DNA of 64,000 bases from Actimicrobium sp. CCC2.4 (GTDB taxonomy: Bacteria > Pseudomonadota > Gammaproteobacteria > Burkholderiales > Burkholderiaceae_D). The stretch spans positions 62,001-126,000 of the forward strand of contig NZ_CP133777.1 in assembly GCF_034347385.1 (NCBI RefSeq), given 5' to 3'. Position 1 is the stretch's first letter; each line of letters begins with the position of its first letter. Position numbers and translations under genes: made by a program. The notes beneath the pieces are model-generated. The model made no database searches and was not told the DNA's origin. It saw only the letters and a program-made list of their open reading frames with translations. Below, one piece after another: positions 9,556 to 19,578 of this stretch.

Positions 9556-11375
9556 GGTGCCAGTACCCGCTTGGCCAACGATGGCGCGGGCACGGCAGCC
9601 GTCTGCAGCAGCGTGATGGCCGCTTCCGGCAACATCGGGCGGCCGGTGAAGTATCCCTGGATCAGGGTGCAACCCTGACGTGCGAGGAACTCCAGCTGGG
9701 CCGCGTTTTCGACGCCTTCGGCGACGGTGGATAAATTCAGATGACTGGCCAGGCTCAGTACGACATTACAGATCGCGGCGTCCTTGACCGATTCCGGCAA
9801 GTCCTGCACGAAGGCCCGGTCGATTTTCAGCGTCGAGATCGGAAAGCGCTTCAGGTAAGCCAGCGAAGAATAGCCGGTGCCGAAGTCATCAATGGCGATC
9901 TTCACGCCCCGGGAGCTGATCTGGTTGAGCATGGCCTCGGCATGCTCGGGATCCGACATCAGGATGCCTTCGGTAATTTCGAGCAATAGCTCGGAGCCGA
10001 CCAACCCGGACATGCTTAGCGCGTTATCCATCACGCCCAGGAACTGGTCATTGCGAAACTGACGCGGGCTGACATTGACCGACACGTACAAAGGCCGGCC
10101 GGCCACTTCCTGGAAGCGCTTGATCTGCATGCAGGCCGAGCGCAGTGCCCAGGCCCCCAGCAAGTTGATCAGTCCGTTGCTCTCCGCCATCGGGATGAAT
10201 TGCGATGGCGGTACCGGTCCGAGCTCGGGACGCATCCAGCGCATCAGCGCTTCGAAACCCAGCACCTGGCAGGTCACGGCGTCGACGATGGGCTGGTAGT
10301 GCAGGAAGAATTCGCCATTGCGCACCGCGTCGAACATCGCCGCCTCCATCGAGACGTCGTACTCCTGCTGATTGAATTTTTGCGGGTTATAGACCACGCA
10401 GCGGGCCTTGCCGGTTTCCTTGGCATGGCACATCGCCGTGTCGGCGTGACTGAGCAACTTGACGTCGTCGTCGCCATGATCCGGATACGTGGCCGCCCCG
10501 ATCGAGGCGCCGACGTACAGCGTGTGGCCCTGAATTTCAAACGGCACTTGCATGTTTGCAATCATGCGTCGCGCGACCGTCTGGATTTCTGCTTCGCTGA
10601 CCGCACCCGGCAGGACTGCCACGAACTCATCACCACCGACGCGGGCTAGCGTATCGACATTGCGCAAGGTTTCGCGCAAGCGCTCGCCGGCCACCCGCAA
10701 CAAGGTATCGCCGACCAGGTGCCCGAGTGCATCGTTGACCTTCTTGAAGCGGTCGAGGTCCAGCGCCAGCACCGAAAATCCGCGCCCCGTACGCTTGGCC
10801 TGCGCGATCGCCATCTGCAAGCGATCCGACAGCAAGGAGCGATTCGGCAGGCCGGTCAGCGCATCGTGGGTGGCCATGTGGCGCAAGCGCTCTTCGGTAT
10901 CTTGCTGAACCGAAATATCGCGCCCGACTACGAGCAGCGCAGTCGTCCCTTCCGGCGTGACGTAATTAGTCAGCTGCAGCTCGAACCACATGGATGACTT
11001 GCGCGTGTTGATGCGGGTATTGATCTTGCCGGAACGCCCCGATTCGAGCGCCTGGGTAATGGCCAGGCTGATGATCAGGCGATCACTCAGCGGTGCCAGC
11101 TCCGACAGAAACCAGCCAACAATGCTGACACCTGTGCCGACAAATTCCAGAGCACGCTGGCTGACGTACAGAATCCGGCCTCGATCATCAAGGCAAAACA
11201 CCGCGTCGCCTGCTGCCTCCATGAGGCTGTTCAAAGGTCCGTCAGCACCGGCTTTCAAGAGTCCCGTCCCTATTGCGGTTGGTGTGACGATGTCCGCCAG
11301 TATTCTATGCACGGCGTAGCCCGGGGTAGCAGTCACACGGAAGCAGACTGGTACCCGGCAGAGCCAAACAGACAT
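9552..11375 (-). CDS. PAS-GGDEF-EAL c-di-GMP turnover protein
   Basis: Predicted dual-domain cyclic di-GMP enzyme, up to 607 aa. A PAS-like sensor lies near residues 45-165 (LNSLMEAAGDAVFCLDDRGR). The GGDEF domain near 175-335 has an intact signature RVGGDEFVAVLPG, so cyclase activity is possible. The EAL domain near 345-590 has GFEALMRW, the IDDFGTGYSSLAYLKRF loop and LIQGYFTGRPM, so phosphodiesterase residues also look intact. No N-terminal membrane segment is seen, so it is probably cytosolic. The start is uncertain: the ATG at 11375 has only a weak ribosome-binding site, and starts nearer the PAS domain are possible. It overlaps the HDOD gene by 4 nt. Confidence 0.88.
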   Translation of the reverse strand: MSVWLCRVPVCFRVTATPGYAVHRILADIVTPTAIGTGLLKAGADGPLNSLMEAAGDAVFCLDDRGRILYVSQRALEFVGTGVSIVGWFLSELAPLSDRLIISLAITQALESGRSGKINTRINTRKSSMWFELQLTNYVTPEGTTALLVVGRDISVQQDTEERLRHMATHDALTGLPNRSLLSDRLQMAIAQAKRTGRGFSVLALDLDRFKKVNDALGHLVGDTLLRVAGERLRETLRNVDTLARVGGDEFVAVLPGAVSEAEIQTVARRMIANMQVPFEIQGHTLYVGASIGAATYPDHGDDDVKLLSHADTAMCHAKETGKARCVVYNPQKFNQQEYDVSMEAAMFDAVRNGEFFLHYQPIVDAVTCQVLGFEALMRWMRPELGPVPPSQFIPMAESNGLINLLGAWALRSACMQIKRFQEVAGRPLYVSVNVSPRQFRNDQFLGVMDNALSMSGLVGSELLLEITEGILMSDPEHAEAMLNQISSRGVKIAIDDFGTGYSSLAYLKRFPISTLKIDRAFVQDLPESVKDAAICNVVLSLASHLNLSTVAEGVENAAQLEFLARQGCTLIQGYFTGRPMLPEAAITLLQTAAVPAPSLAKRVLAP

Positions 11376-11710
11376 GCATTACAAAATAGCGCTCCACTGA
11401 AGCCTTCCTGATACCTGGCGAGGTGCCAGGCTACGGCGATGAGTTCTCGCTATTAAAGTGACTTCTTAAGTTTATTTACAAATAACAACGTGGAACTTAT
11501 CAAGAAAATCACCAAAAGTACATCCCATGTGGAAAATACTCGGGATATTCATTGCGTTATAGGCAATATAAGCAGGAGGAACCGGCTAGCGGGTGTCCGT
11601 CGGGCATCACGAGGCCATCCATTGCGCACAAAATGCGCACCCGGCGGATCCGGCGGATCCGGTAAGCCACCAGAATTCTCTCAAAGACATCTACCCAAGA
11701 CGCCGCTCAT
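11376..11710. other. Intergenic region between the GGDEF/EAL gene and ssb
   Basis: No gene is supported here. It should hold the promoter of the GGDEF/EAL gene. It contains a small hairpin (CCTGGC / GCCAGG near 11413-11429) and a short tandem GGATCCGGC repeat near 11646-11662. An AGGAGG at 11577-11582 on the plus strand is not followed by a convincing gene. Confidence 0.5.
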
Positions 11711-11752
11711 TAAAAAACCGGTTGTCCTCCGCCAGGGCAAAGGACAACCGGT
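11711..11752 (-). terminator. Rho-independent terminator of ssb
   Basis: Perfect 11-bp stem (ACCGGTTGTCC at 11717-11727 with GGACAACCGGT at 11742-11752) followed in the minus direction by six U residues (aaaaaa at 11711-11716 on the plus strand). It lies 23 bp beyond the ssb stop. A T-rich run also follows on the plus side, so it could work in both directions. Confidence 0.9.
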
Positions 11753-11774
11753 CTGTTTTTTACGAACGGATCAA

Positions 11775-12269
11775 TCAGAACGGGATGTCGTCATCCATAT
11801 CCGAAAAATTCGGGGCCGGACGGGAAGCCGGTGCCTGGCGCGGCGCGCTCGCAGCCTGAGCCGGCTGGGCACTCTGGCGTGGTGCCGGGGCGCTGCCGTA
11901 ATCGTCTTCCATTGCACCGCCGCCACCCATGCCTTGCCGGCTACCGAGCATCTGCATCGTGTCAGCAATGATTTCGGTGGTGAAGCGCTCGACGTTTTCC
12001 TTGTCGGTCCATTTGCGGGTTTGCAGCTTGCCTTCGATATAGACTTGCGAGCCTTTTTTCAGGTACTGGCCGGCGATCTCGGCGAGCTTGCGGTAGAAGG
12101 TGATGCGGTGCCATTCGGTGAGTTCTTTTTTCTCGCCGCTGTTCTTGTCTTTCCAGCTTTCGGTGGTGGCGACCGCAATGTTGGTGACGGCGTCGCCGTT
12201 GGTCATGTAGCGGGTTTCAGGATCGCGGCCGAGGTTGCCGATGATGATGACTTTATTGATCGATGCCAT
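11775..12269 (-). CDS. ssb: Single-stranded DNA-binding protein
   Basis: Binds and protects single-stranded DNA in replication, repair and recombination; acts as a tetramer and recruits partners through its C-terminal tail. The start at 12269 ([20 protein letters not shown]) is preceded by a strong GGAGAAACCACC. The OB fold covers residues 1-110, then a Gly/Pro/Ala/Gln-rich linker, then the conserved acidic tip DMDDDIPF at the end. Length of 164 aa is usual for Burkholderiales. It is divergent from uvrA, an arrangement widespread in proteobacteria, and followed by its own terminator. Confidence 0.97.
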   Translation of the reverse strand: MASINKVIIIGNLGRDPETRYMTNGDAVTNIAVATTESWKDKNSGEKKELTEWHRITFYRKLAEIAGQYLKKGSQVYIEGKLQTRKWTDKENVERFTTEIIADTMQMLGSRQGMGGGGAMEDDYGSAPAPRQSAQPAQAASAPRQAPASRPAPNFSDMDDDIPF

Positions 12270-12584
12270 GGTGGTTTCTCCTGGGGTGTCTGTATCGGGG
12301 CAGTCGACTGCGCTGCTGCGGATGCGTCGAATTGGCCGCAATTATAAGCTAGCTGGCGTGCGTCTTCGCCGTAAAGACAGGCTGCGCCATTGCCCGTTGC
12401 CATGACAATGCAACTGCGCCCGCGCTGTCGTACGGTACTGACAACCGGCACCTGCTGGCCGTTTTCACAAGCGCAGGGCTGACGGCTCGTGCCGGCAAAA
12501 CCCGCTATAGTGTCGGGTTGATTCGTACCCAAGTCGCTGGTCCCTCACTGTCAGGTCAGCGCCACACCACGCAGAAAGCAGTTC
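12270..12584. promoter_or_regulatory. Divergent ssb-uvrA intergenic region
   Basis: 315 bp with no gene; it must hold the promoters of ssb and uvrA. A TATAGT hexamer at 12506-12511, about 75 nt upstream of uvrA, is a possible -10 box without a good -35. No perfect LexA box (CTGT-N8-ACAG) was found; CTGTCGTACGGTACTG near 12425-12440 is only a partial match. Confidence 0.4.
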
Positions 12585-15443
12585 ATGGAACAAATACGCA
12601 TCCGCGGCGCCCGCACCCACAATCTCAAGAACATCAACCTCGATTTACCGCGCAACAAGCTCATCGTCATCACCGGCTTGTCCGGGTCCGGCAAGTCATC
12701 GCTGGCCTTCGATACCTTGTACGCGGAAGGCCAGCGTCGCTATGTCGAGTCGCTGTCGTCGTATGCGCGTCAGTTCCTGCAACTGATGGAAAAGCCGGAT
12801 GTCGACCTGATCGAAGGTTTGTCACCGGCCATCTCGATCGAGCAGAAAGCCACCTCGCACAATCCGCGTTCGACCGTCGGCACGGTCACCGAAATCCATG
12901 ACTACCTGCGCCTGCTGTATGCCCGCGTCGGTACGCCCTACTGCCCCGACCATCCCGAAAATCCGCTCGCTGCGCAATCGGTCTCACAGATGGTGGACGC
13001 GGTGCTGGCGATGCCGGAAGACACCAAGCTGATGATCATGGCCCCGGTGGTGTCGAACCGCAAAGGCGAGCATGTCGATCTGTTCGAGCAGATGCAGGCG
13101 CAAGGCTTCGTGCGCTTCCGGGTCCAGAGCGGCGTGCAGCCGGCAAAGATTTACGAAGTCGACGACCTGCCAAAACTGAAGAAAACCGAGAAGCACACGA
13201 TCGATGTCGTGATCGACCGGATCAAGGTCAAGGCCGACATCAAGCAGCGTCTGGCCGAGAGTTTCGAGACCGCTTTGCGGCTGGCCGATGGCCGCGCGCT
13301 GGCGCTTGAAATGGATAGCGCAGTCGAACATATCTATTCGAATAAATTCGCCTGCCCGACCTGCGGCTACTCGTTACAGGAACTCGAACCGCGGCTGTTC
13401 TCGTTTAACAATCCGATGGGCGCCTGCCCCGAATGCGACGGCCTCGGCCATATCGAATTTTTTGATCCGAAGCGCATCGTCGCGTTCCCTAACCTGTCGC
13501 TGGCCAGCGGTGCGGTCAAGGGCTGGGACCGGCGCAACCAGTTCTATTTCCAGATGCTGACAAACCTGGCCGAATTCTACGAATTCGACCTCGACACGCC
13601 ATTCGAAAAACTGGCCGATAGCGCCCAGCAGGCGGTGCTGTACGGCTCGGGCAAGCAAGTCATTCCGTTCACGTATATCAACGAGCGCGGCCGTGCGGTA
13701 GTGCGTGAGCATGCGTTCGAAGGCGTCGTCAACAACCTGCAGCGACGCTATCGCGAAACCGATTCGAACGCGGTCAAGGAAGAGCTGGCCAAATTTATCA
13801 ACGGCAAGCAGTGTCCGTCGTGCCAGGGTGCGCGGCTGCGCATTGAAGCGCGCTACGTGAAGGTCGGCAATGGCACGCAACAGCGCGCGATTTATGAAGT
13901 CGCCGCCACCCCGCTGCGCGAGACGCTGGACTTTTTCGAGACACTGGTGCTGACCGGCGCGAAGAAAGAAATCGCCGACCGGATCACGAAGGAAATCATT
14001 TCGCGCTTGCGCTTTTTGAACAACGTCGGGCTCGATTACCTGTCGCTCGAACGCAGTGCCGACACGCTGTCGGGCGGCGAAGCGCAGCGCATCCGGCTGG
14101 CTTCGCAAATCGGTTCCGGCCTGACCGGCGTGATGTACGTGCTCGATGAACCGTCGATCGGTTTGCACCAGCGCGACAACGATCGCCTGATTGCGACGCT
14201 GCGTCATCTGCGCGATATCGGCAACAGCGTGCTGGTCGTCGAGCATGACGAAGACGCGATCCGCTGCGCCGATTACGTCGTCGATATGGGGCCGGGCGCC
14301 GGTGTCCATGGCGGCGAAATCATCGCCGAAGGCACGCTCGAGGAAATCCTTAGTAACACCAATTCGCTGACCGCCAGATACCTCAACGGCACGCTTGAAA
14401 TCGCGGTGCCGGCGAAGCGCCATGCACCCGATCCGAAACGCCAGTTCGTCATCACCGGCGCCTCCGGCAACAACCTCAAGAATGTCACGCTGGAATTGCC
14501 GGTCGGCTTGCTGACCTGCGTAACCGGCGTGTCGGGCTCGGGCAAATCAACGCTGATCAACGAAACCCTGTACCACGCGGCGTCGCGCCATCTGTATGGC
14601 TCACAAGCCGAACCGGCAGAGCATGAAAGCATCAGCGGCTTCGAACATTTCGACAAGGTGATCTCGGTCGATCAGGGACCAATCGGCCGCACGCCACGCT
14701 CCAATCCGGCCACCTACACCGGCCTGTTCACGCCGATCCGCGACCTGTTCGCGACCGTCAATGCAGCCAAGGAACGTGGGTATAGCGCCGGTCGTTTTTC
14801 ATTCAACGTCAAGGGTGGACGCTGCGAAGCCTGTCAGGGCGATGGCGTGATCAAGGTCGAGATGCACTTCTTGCCGGATGTCTATGTCCCATGCGATGTC
14901 TGCCACGGCAAGCGCTACAACCGCGAAACTCTTGAAGTACTTTACAAAGGCAAGAACATCACCGAAGTGCTCGCCATGACGGTCGAGGAAGCGCATGTGT
15001 TCTTCCTGCCGGTGCCGGTGATCGCGCGCAAATTGCACACGCTGCTCGATGTCGGCCTTGGGTATATCCGGCTCGGGCAAAGCGCTACGACGCTGTCGGG
15101 CGGCGAGGCGCAGCGCGTCAAGCTGTCGCTGGAACTGTCGAAGCGCGACACCGGCCGCACGCTGTACATCCTCGACGAACCGACCACCGGCCTGCACTTC
15201 CATGACATCGATCTGCTGCTCAAAGTGATTCACCGTCTGCGCGATCAGGGCAACACGCTGGTCATCATCGAGCACAATCTCGACGTCATCAAAACCGCCG
15301 ACTGGGTCATCGACCTCGGTCCGGAAGGCGGCGCGGGCGGCGGCCAGATCATTGCGACCGGCACACCGGAGCAGGTGGCGAAAAATCCGGCCAGCTTCAC
15401 CGGCCACTATCTCGGACCGCTGCTGAAGAAAAAAAAGGCCTGA
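12585..15443 (+). CDS. uvrA: UvrABC excinuclease subunit A
   Basis: DNA damage-recognition ATPase of nucleotide excision repair; it loads UvrB at lesions. The 952-aa length is typical. There are two ABC modules. The first Walker A is GLSGSGKSS near residues 31-39 and the second GVSGSGKST near 648-656. The ABC signatures are [19 protein letters not shown] and [12 protein letters not shown], and the Walker B regions [10 protein letters not shown] and [10 protein letters not shown]. Zinc fingers are seen as CPTCGY with CPEC in the first module and CEACQGDG with CDVCHG in the second. The C-terminus is Lys-rich, and those codons double as part of a terminator for the opposite strand. Confidence 0.98.
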   Translation: MEQIRIRGARTHNLKNINLDLPRNKLIVITGLSGSGKSSLAFDTLYAEGQRRYVESLSSYARQFLQLMEKPDVDLIEGLSPAISIEQKATSHNPRSTVGTVTEIHDYLRLLYARVGTPYCPDHPENPLAAQSVSQMVDAVLAMPEDTKLMIMAPVVSNRKGEHVDLFEQMQAQGFVRFRVQSGVQPAKIYEVDDLPKLKKTEKHTIDVVIDRIKVKADIKQRLAESFETALRLADGRALALEMDSAVEHIYSNKFACPTCGYSLQELEPRLFSFNNPMGACPECDGLGHIEFFDPKRIVAFPNLSLASGAVKGWDRRNQFYFQMLTNLAEFYEFDLDTPFEKLADSAQQAVLYGSGKQVIPFTYINERGRAVVREHAFEGVVNNLQRRYRETDSNAVKEELAKFINGKQCPSCQGARLRIEARYVKVGNGTQQRAIYEVAATPLRETLDFFETLVLTGAKKEIADRITKEIISRLRFLNNVGLDYLSLERSADTLSGGEAQRIRLASQIGSGLTGVMYVLDEPSIGLHQRDNDRLIATLRHLRDIGNSVLVVEHDEDAIRCADYVVDMGPGAGVHGGEIIAEGTLEEILSNTNSLTARYLNGTLEIAVPAKRHAPDPKRQFVITGASGNNLKNVTLELPVGLLTCVTGVSGSGKSTLINETLYHAASRHLYGSQAEPAEHESISGFEHFDKVISVDQGPIGRTPRSNPATYTGLFTPIRDLFATVNAAKERGYSAGRFSFNVKGGRCEACQGDGVIKVEMHFLPDVYVPCDVCHGKRYNRETLEVLYKGKNITEVLAMTVEEAHVFFLPVPVIARKLHTLLDVGLGYIRLGQSATTLSGGEAQRVKLSLELSKRDTGRTLYILDEPTTGLHFHDIDLLLKVIHRLRDQGNTLVIIEHNLDVIKTADWVIDLGPEGGAGGGQIIATGTPEQVAKNPASFTGHYLGPLLKKKKA

Positions 15444-15460
15444 CGCTTTCGCTCAGGCCT
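15429..15460 (-). terminator. Terminator of the lipoprotein esterase gene, inside the uvrA 3' end
   Basis: AGGCCTGA (15436-15443) pairs with TCAGGCCT (15453-15460). Read on the minus strand the stem is followed by eight U residues (A run at 15429-15436 on the plus strand, the uvrA Lys codons). The uvrA stop codon is part of the stem. On the plus strand no U-tract follows, so it serves mainly the convergent minus-strand gene. Confidence 0.8.
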
Positions 15461-15478
15461 CCGAATGGCGCGCGGTGT

Positions 15479-16372
15479 TCAGCGCGCCATTTTTACGTCA
15501 CGGCCACCATCGCTGTCGACGAATTCAACCACCTTGTCGAGCACCGGCGCGAGTCCGCGCAACGGCCAGGCAAATGCGCCGATCAGGCTGGCGTGGCTGG
15601 TGCTGTCGAAATAGACTTCCTCGACCGGCACTGCAAGGCTGCGCAGGCTGGTCGACAAGCCGCCGGTATTGCGCGTTGCATTGACGATCTTGTCGGTGTG
15701 CGATGCGACCAGCAAGGCCGGCGGTGCCGACGCCGTCACATGCCGGATCGGCTGCGATTCAGGCGGTGAATCCGGATAGAAAAAAACCGGCCGCACTTCG
15801 GGATTCTCGATCGGTAAAAAATCATACGGACCGGCCAGTCCGATCCAGCCCCGCAATGCCGTCGGCGACGCGCCCTGTGCCGCCAGCCAGCGTGCGTCGA
15901 GCGCCACCATCGCGGCATTGTAGGCACCGGCACTATGGCCCATCACGAACACTTTTTCCGGATCACCGCCATAGCGCTGGATGTCTTTCAGGGTCCAGGC
16001 GACTGCTTCCGCGGAATCCTCGACAAAGGCCGGATAACGCACTTGCGGATACAACCGGTAATCGGCCAGCACAGCGACAATACCGCGTGCCGCCAGCGCC
16101 TCGCCGACGAACGCATAGTCAGCGCGTGATCCCATGTTCCAGCTGCCGCCGTAAAAGAACACGACGACAGGCGCGGCGCTCTTGCCATCGCGCGGCCGGT
16201 AAATATCAAGCCGGTTGCGCGGATCGCTGCCGTAGCTGATATCAAGGTGTTTGTCCGAGGCGCTGCCGGGTGTGACGGCGTTGATCACGCGCAGCGGCGA
16301 ACACGCGCTTAGCGTACCTGCCAGCAGCAGCGCCACGACGCTGCCCAGCAGGATTTTAGTTGCCATGGCCAT
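15479..16372 (-). CDS. Lipoprotein alpha/beta-hydrolase (esterase-like)
   Basis: Predicted serine esterase of the BD-FAE/HSL-like alpha/beta-hydrolase group, anchored as a lipoprotein. From the ATG at 16372 (MAMATKILLG) the signal peptide ends in the lipobox LAGTLSAC; an ATG two codons later is equally possible. The oxyanion-hole region reads VVFFYGGSW, the nucleophile elbow is GHSAGAYN, and the likely acid and His are in SHTDKIVN and STSHASLIG. Substrate is unknown. It has its own terminator, overlapping the end of uvrA, and lies 73 bp downstream of the Kef-type antiporter gene on the same strand. Confidence 0.85.
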   Translation of the reverse strand: MAMATKILLGSVVALLLAGTLSACSPLRVINAVTPGSASDKHLDISYGSDPRNRLDIYRPRDGKSAAPVVVFFYGGSWNMGSRADYAFVGEALAARGIVAVLADYRLYPQVRYPAFVEDSAEAVAWTLKDIQRYGGDPEKVFVMGHSAGAYNAAMVALDARWLAAQGASPTALRGWIGLAGPYDFLPIENPEVRPVFFYPDSPPESQPIRHVTASAPPALLVASHTDKIVNATRNTGGLSTSLRSLAVPVEEVYFDSTSHASLIGAFAWPLRGLAPVLDKVVEFVDSDGGRDVKMAR

Positions 16373-16445
16373 TGAGAACCCGTAGTGAAAAATACTGAAA
16401 AAAGATATCTGCCAGTCATACGCAGACACGGTACGGATGGATTCG

Positions 16446-18434
16446 TCAGGCTTTAAGCAAGCGTTTCTCGGCCCGTGTCACGCTCTCTGCAGTACCACGC
16501 AACACGATGATATCGCCCCCTTGCAGGATCGTCGCGGGCGTCACGTCGATGCGGGTCTTGCTACGCCGGACGGCGGTGATCTCGACCGCGAATTCCTGCA
16601 GGTTAAGCTCGACCAGCGACTTGCCAACGGCCTTCGCATGCATGCCCAGCGTGACCGAATGGAGCCGGACATGCAGGTGCTCGGCATCGTCCTCGGCATC
16701 GCTATCACCATGAAAAAATCCGCGCAGTACCGCATAGCGCTCATCCCGCGCGCTCTGCACCCGGTGCACCACACGGCGCAGCGGTACACCCAGCATCACC
16801 AGCGCATGCGAGGCCAGCATCAGGCTGCCTTCGAGCGCTTCCGGCACCACTTCGGCCGCGCCGGCGGCGCGCAATTGATCGAGATCGGTGTCGTCATGGC
16901 TACGCACGATGACCGGCAAAGACGGTGCCAGCTCGTGCGCCAGGTACAGCAGTTTCAGCGCCGATGGCGTACTCGCATACGTAATGACCAGCGCCGCGGC
17001 CCGGTGGATGCCGGCAGCCACCAGCGACTCGCGCCGCGCCGCATCACCGTACGACACGTTCGCGCCCGAGACCTGCGCTTCATGTACCCGGTCGGGATCA
17101 AGGTCTAGCGCGTGATACTGGATGTGCTCTTCTTCGAGCAGACGCGCCAGGCTCTGCCCGCTACGGCCGAAACCGGCGATGATCACGTGTTTCTGGGTCG
17201 TCATCGTGCGACTGGCAATCTGCGTCAGCGCGACCGATTGCATCATCCATTCATTGGCCGACAGCTTCATGACAATGGCATCGGCATTGGCCAGAATGAA
17301 GGGCGCTATGAGCATCGACAGCACCATCGAGGCGAGGATCAGCTGCACGATGAACGGATCGATCAGCTGCAAACCACCGACCTGATTGAGCAGCACAAAA
17401 CCGAATTCGCCGGCCTGCGCCAGGGCCAGACCGGTGCGCAGCGCAATCCCGGTACTGGCGCCGAACAGCCGCGCCAGGGCGGTGATCAGGACAAACTTCA
17501 GCAGCACCGGTGCGGCCAGCAGCAACAGCACCAGCCACCAGTTCTCGATGACCAGCCGGATATTGAGCAGCATGCCGATAGTGATGAAGAACAGTCCGAG
17601 CAGCACGTCGCGAAACGGCTTGATGTCTTCTTCGACCTGATGCTTGTATTCGGTCTCCGAGATCAGCATGCCGGCGACGAAGGCGCCCAGCGCCAGCGAC
17701 AGGCCGGCCTGCTCGGTGATCCATGCGGCACCCAGCGTAATGAGCAGCAGGTTGAGCATGAACAATTCCTGCGAACGCCGCTGGACCACAATGCGAAACC
17801 AGCTGCGCATGAGCTTCTGGCCGATCACCAGCAACAGCACCAGTACGCCGACGGCTTTCAGTGCGGCCCAGCCGAGTGTCACGGCAATGTCCTGCGGCGC
17901 CTTGGCCAGCGCCGGCACCAGAATCAGCAGCGGCACCAGCGCCAGGTCCTGGAATAGCAGGATGCTGATGATGCGACGGCCATGTTCGCTTTCGAGCTCG
18001 AGCCGCTCGGTCAGCAGTTTCGAGACGATGGCCGTCGACGACATCGCCAGCGCTCCGCCCAGCGCGAACGCCGCGCCCCAGCTGATGTCGGCGACCTGCG
18101 GCAGCAAGCGCGCCGCGCCCCAGCTGCACAGCATGGTGGCCAGAATGGTCAGCAGTACTTGCGCCATGCCGAGGCCGAACACGGTACGACGCATGGCAAA
18201 CAGTTTGGGCAGCGAGAATTCGAGGCCGATCGAAAACATCAGGAACACGACGCCGAATTCAGCCAGCGTGTGGGTGGTGGCGGTATCCTCGGCCCAGCCC
18301 AGTGCGTGCGGACCGATGGCAATGCCGACCGCCAGGTAACCCAGCATCGGTGGCAAATGCAGCATGCGAAAGGCGACCACGCCGAGCACGGCAGCACCGA
18401 GTAACAGTAAGGTGAGTTCAAGCGCTGAGTGCAT
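16446..18434 (-). CDS. CPA2-family monovalent cation:proton antiporter with RCK domain (Kef-type)
   Basis: Inner-membrane potassium (or sodium)/proton antiporter, 662 aa. The first 385 residues form about 12 hydrophobic segments of the Na+/H+ exchanger fold, starting MHSALELTLLLLGAAVLGVV. A TrkA-N (RCK) nucleotide-binding domain begins near residue 415 with VIIAGFGRSGQSLARLL, and a TrkA-C domain lies near 570-655. This architecture matches KefB/KefC/YbaL. Without the ancillary KefF/KefG gene nearby, glutathione gating cannot be assumed, so no specific symbol is given. It is divergent from kdsD with a 94-bp gap. Confidence 0.9.
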   Translation of the reverse strand: MHSALELTLLLLGAAVLGVVAFRMLHLPPMLGYLAVGIAIGPHALGWAEDTATTHTLAEFGVVFLMFSIGLEFSLPKLFAMRRTVFGLGMAQVLLTILATMLCSWGAARLLPQVADISWGAAFALGGALAMSSTAIVSKLLTERLELESEHGRRIISILLFQDLALVPLLILVPALAKAPQDIAVTLGWAALKAVGVLVLLLVIGQKLMRSWFRIVVQRRSQELFMLNLLLITLGAAWITEQAGLSLALGAFVAGMLISETEYKHQVEEDIKPFRDVLLGLFFITIGMLLNIRLVIENWWLVLLLLAAPVLLKFVLITALARLFGASTGIALRTGLALAQAGEFGFVLLNQVGGLQLIDPFIVQLILASMVLSMLIAPFILANADAIVMKLSANEWMMQSVALTQIASRTMTTQKHVIIAGFGRSGQSLARLLEEEHIQYHALDLDPDRVHEAQVSGANVSYGDAARRESLVAAGIHRAAALVITYASTPSALKLLYLAHELAPSLPVIVRSHDDTDLDQLRAAGAAEVVPEALEGSLMLASHALVMLGVPLRRVVHRVQSARDERYAVLRGFFHGDSDAEDDAEHLHVRLHSVTLGMHAKAVGKSLVELNLQEFAVEITAVRRSKTRIDVTPATILQGGDIIVLRGTAESVTRAEKRLLKA

Positions 18435-18528
18435 GACGGGGCGAAAGATCCTTTAATCCGGCGCAAGACAAGTTTTTAGTTGTCGCTGGCAGAATTTTTG
18501 CTTTAGTAATTCGTTTATACTTTCCGGC

Positions 18529-19578
18529 ATGAGTGTACCCCAACAAAAATCCGTTTCCGACGCCGTCACAGTCCCCTTCACTGCCGAGCGTGCGGCACGT
18601 GCCCTGCTCCTCGCCCGCGAGACCCTGCAAATCGAAGCCGATGCCTTGCTGACCCTGAAAGCACGCCTGTCCGACCCCGTCAGCAACAGCGCCGCTTGCT
18701 TTGCCAAAGCAGTCGGACTATTGCTCGATTGTACCGGTCGCGTGGTGGTATCGGGCATCGGCAAGTCCGGTCATATCGCACGCAAGATTGCTGCGACACT
18801 GGCTTCGACCGGCACCCCTTCTTTGTTCGTGCATCCGGCCGAAGCGGCCCATGGCGATCTTGGCATGATCGGTCCGCAGGATGTGTTCGTGGCCATTTCC
18901 AATTCCGGCGAAACCGCCGAGCTGATGGCCATCGTGCCCAGCATCAAACGCATGGGTGCGATCCTGGTCACGATGACTGGCAACGATGACTCCAGCCTGG
19001 CGCGGCTCGCGAGCGTGCATCTGAATGTCGCTGTCGACAAGGAAGCCTGCCCGCTCAATCTTGCCCCCACCACCAGCACAACGGCGGCGCTCGCGCTCGG
19101 CGATGCACTGGCCGTGGCACTGCTGGATGCGCGCGGCTTTCGCGCCGAAGACTTTGCCCGCTCGCATCCGGGCGGCGCACTGGGCCGGCGCTTGCTGACC
19201 CACGTGCGCGACGTGATGCGCAGCGGCGGCGAAATCCCGGCAGTGCTGGCCACCGTGTCGCTGTCGCAGGCACTGGCCGAAATGACCCGCAAGGGCATGG
19301 CCATGACGGCTATCGTGGACGAGTCATTCCGCCCGATTGGCGTCTTCACCGATGGTGACTTGCGCCGTCTGATCGAACACGTACAGGACTTCACACGCTT
19401 GACGGTGGCCGACGTGATGCACCCCGATCCGCGCACCATAGCTCCCGACCAGCTGGCCGTCGATGCGGTGCAAGTGATGGAAGAACTGCGCATCAATCAG
19501 TTGCTGGTCGCCGATGCGTCCGGCATGCTCGTCGGTGCGCTGCACATCCATGACCTGACCCGCGCCAAGGTGATCTGA
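18529..19578 (+). CDS. kdsD: Arabinose-5-phosphate isomerase
   Basis: Interconverts ribulose 5-phosphate and arabinose 5-phosphate, the first step of Kdo synthesis for lipopolysaccharide. It is 349 aa, with an SIS domain near residues 50-190 (VVSGIGKSGHIARKIAATLA, then EAAHGDLGM and ISNSGETAE) and two CBS domains from about residue 225 to the end. This is the KpsF/GutQ/KdsD architecture. It opens the Kdo/LPS-transport operon: its TGA overlaps the kdsC ATG by one base. A TATACT hexamer lies a few bases upstream of the ATG (18516-18521), too close to serve it unless the transcript is nearly leaderless. Confidence 0.95.
   Translation: MSVPQQKSVSDAVTVPFTAERAARALLLARETLQIEADALLTLKARLSDPVSNSAACFAKAVGLLLDCTGRVVVSGIGKSGHIARKIAATLASTGTPSLFVHPAEAAHGDLGMIGPQDVFVAISNSGETAELMAIVPSIKRMGAILVTMTGNDDSSLARLASVHLNVAVDKEACPLNLAPTTSTTAALALGDALAVALLDARGFRAEDFARSHPGGALGRRLLTHVRDVMRSGGEIPAVLATVSLSQALAEMTRKGMAMTAIVDESFRPIGVFTDGDLRRLIEHVQDFTRLTVADVMHPDPRTIAPDQLAVDAVQVMEELRINQLLVADASGMLVGALHIHDLTRAKVI

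Noticed and set aside
11577-11859. AGGAGG followed by a GTG-initiated 88-codon frame
   Set aside because: The spacing (about 13 nt) is too long, the frame runs through the ssb terminator hairpin and then antisense into ssb, and the peptide has no features.
12270-12584. LexA (SOS) box between ssb and uvrA
   Set aside because: Expected from E. coli, but no CTGT-N8-ACAG was found; the nearest sequence lacks the right half.
13374-14423. 349-codon minus-strand open frame inside uvrA
   Set aside because: Antisense shadow of uvrA; low-complexity Arg/Val/Asp/Ala composition and no recognisable motif.
18434-18529. TATACT just before kdsD as its main promoter
   Set aside because: It lies only about 8 nt from the ATG and has no good -35 box, so it would give an almost leaderless transcript; not called as a feature.
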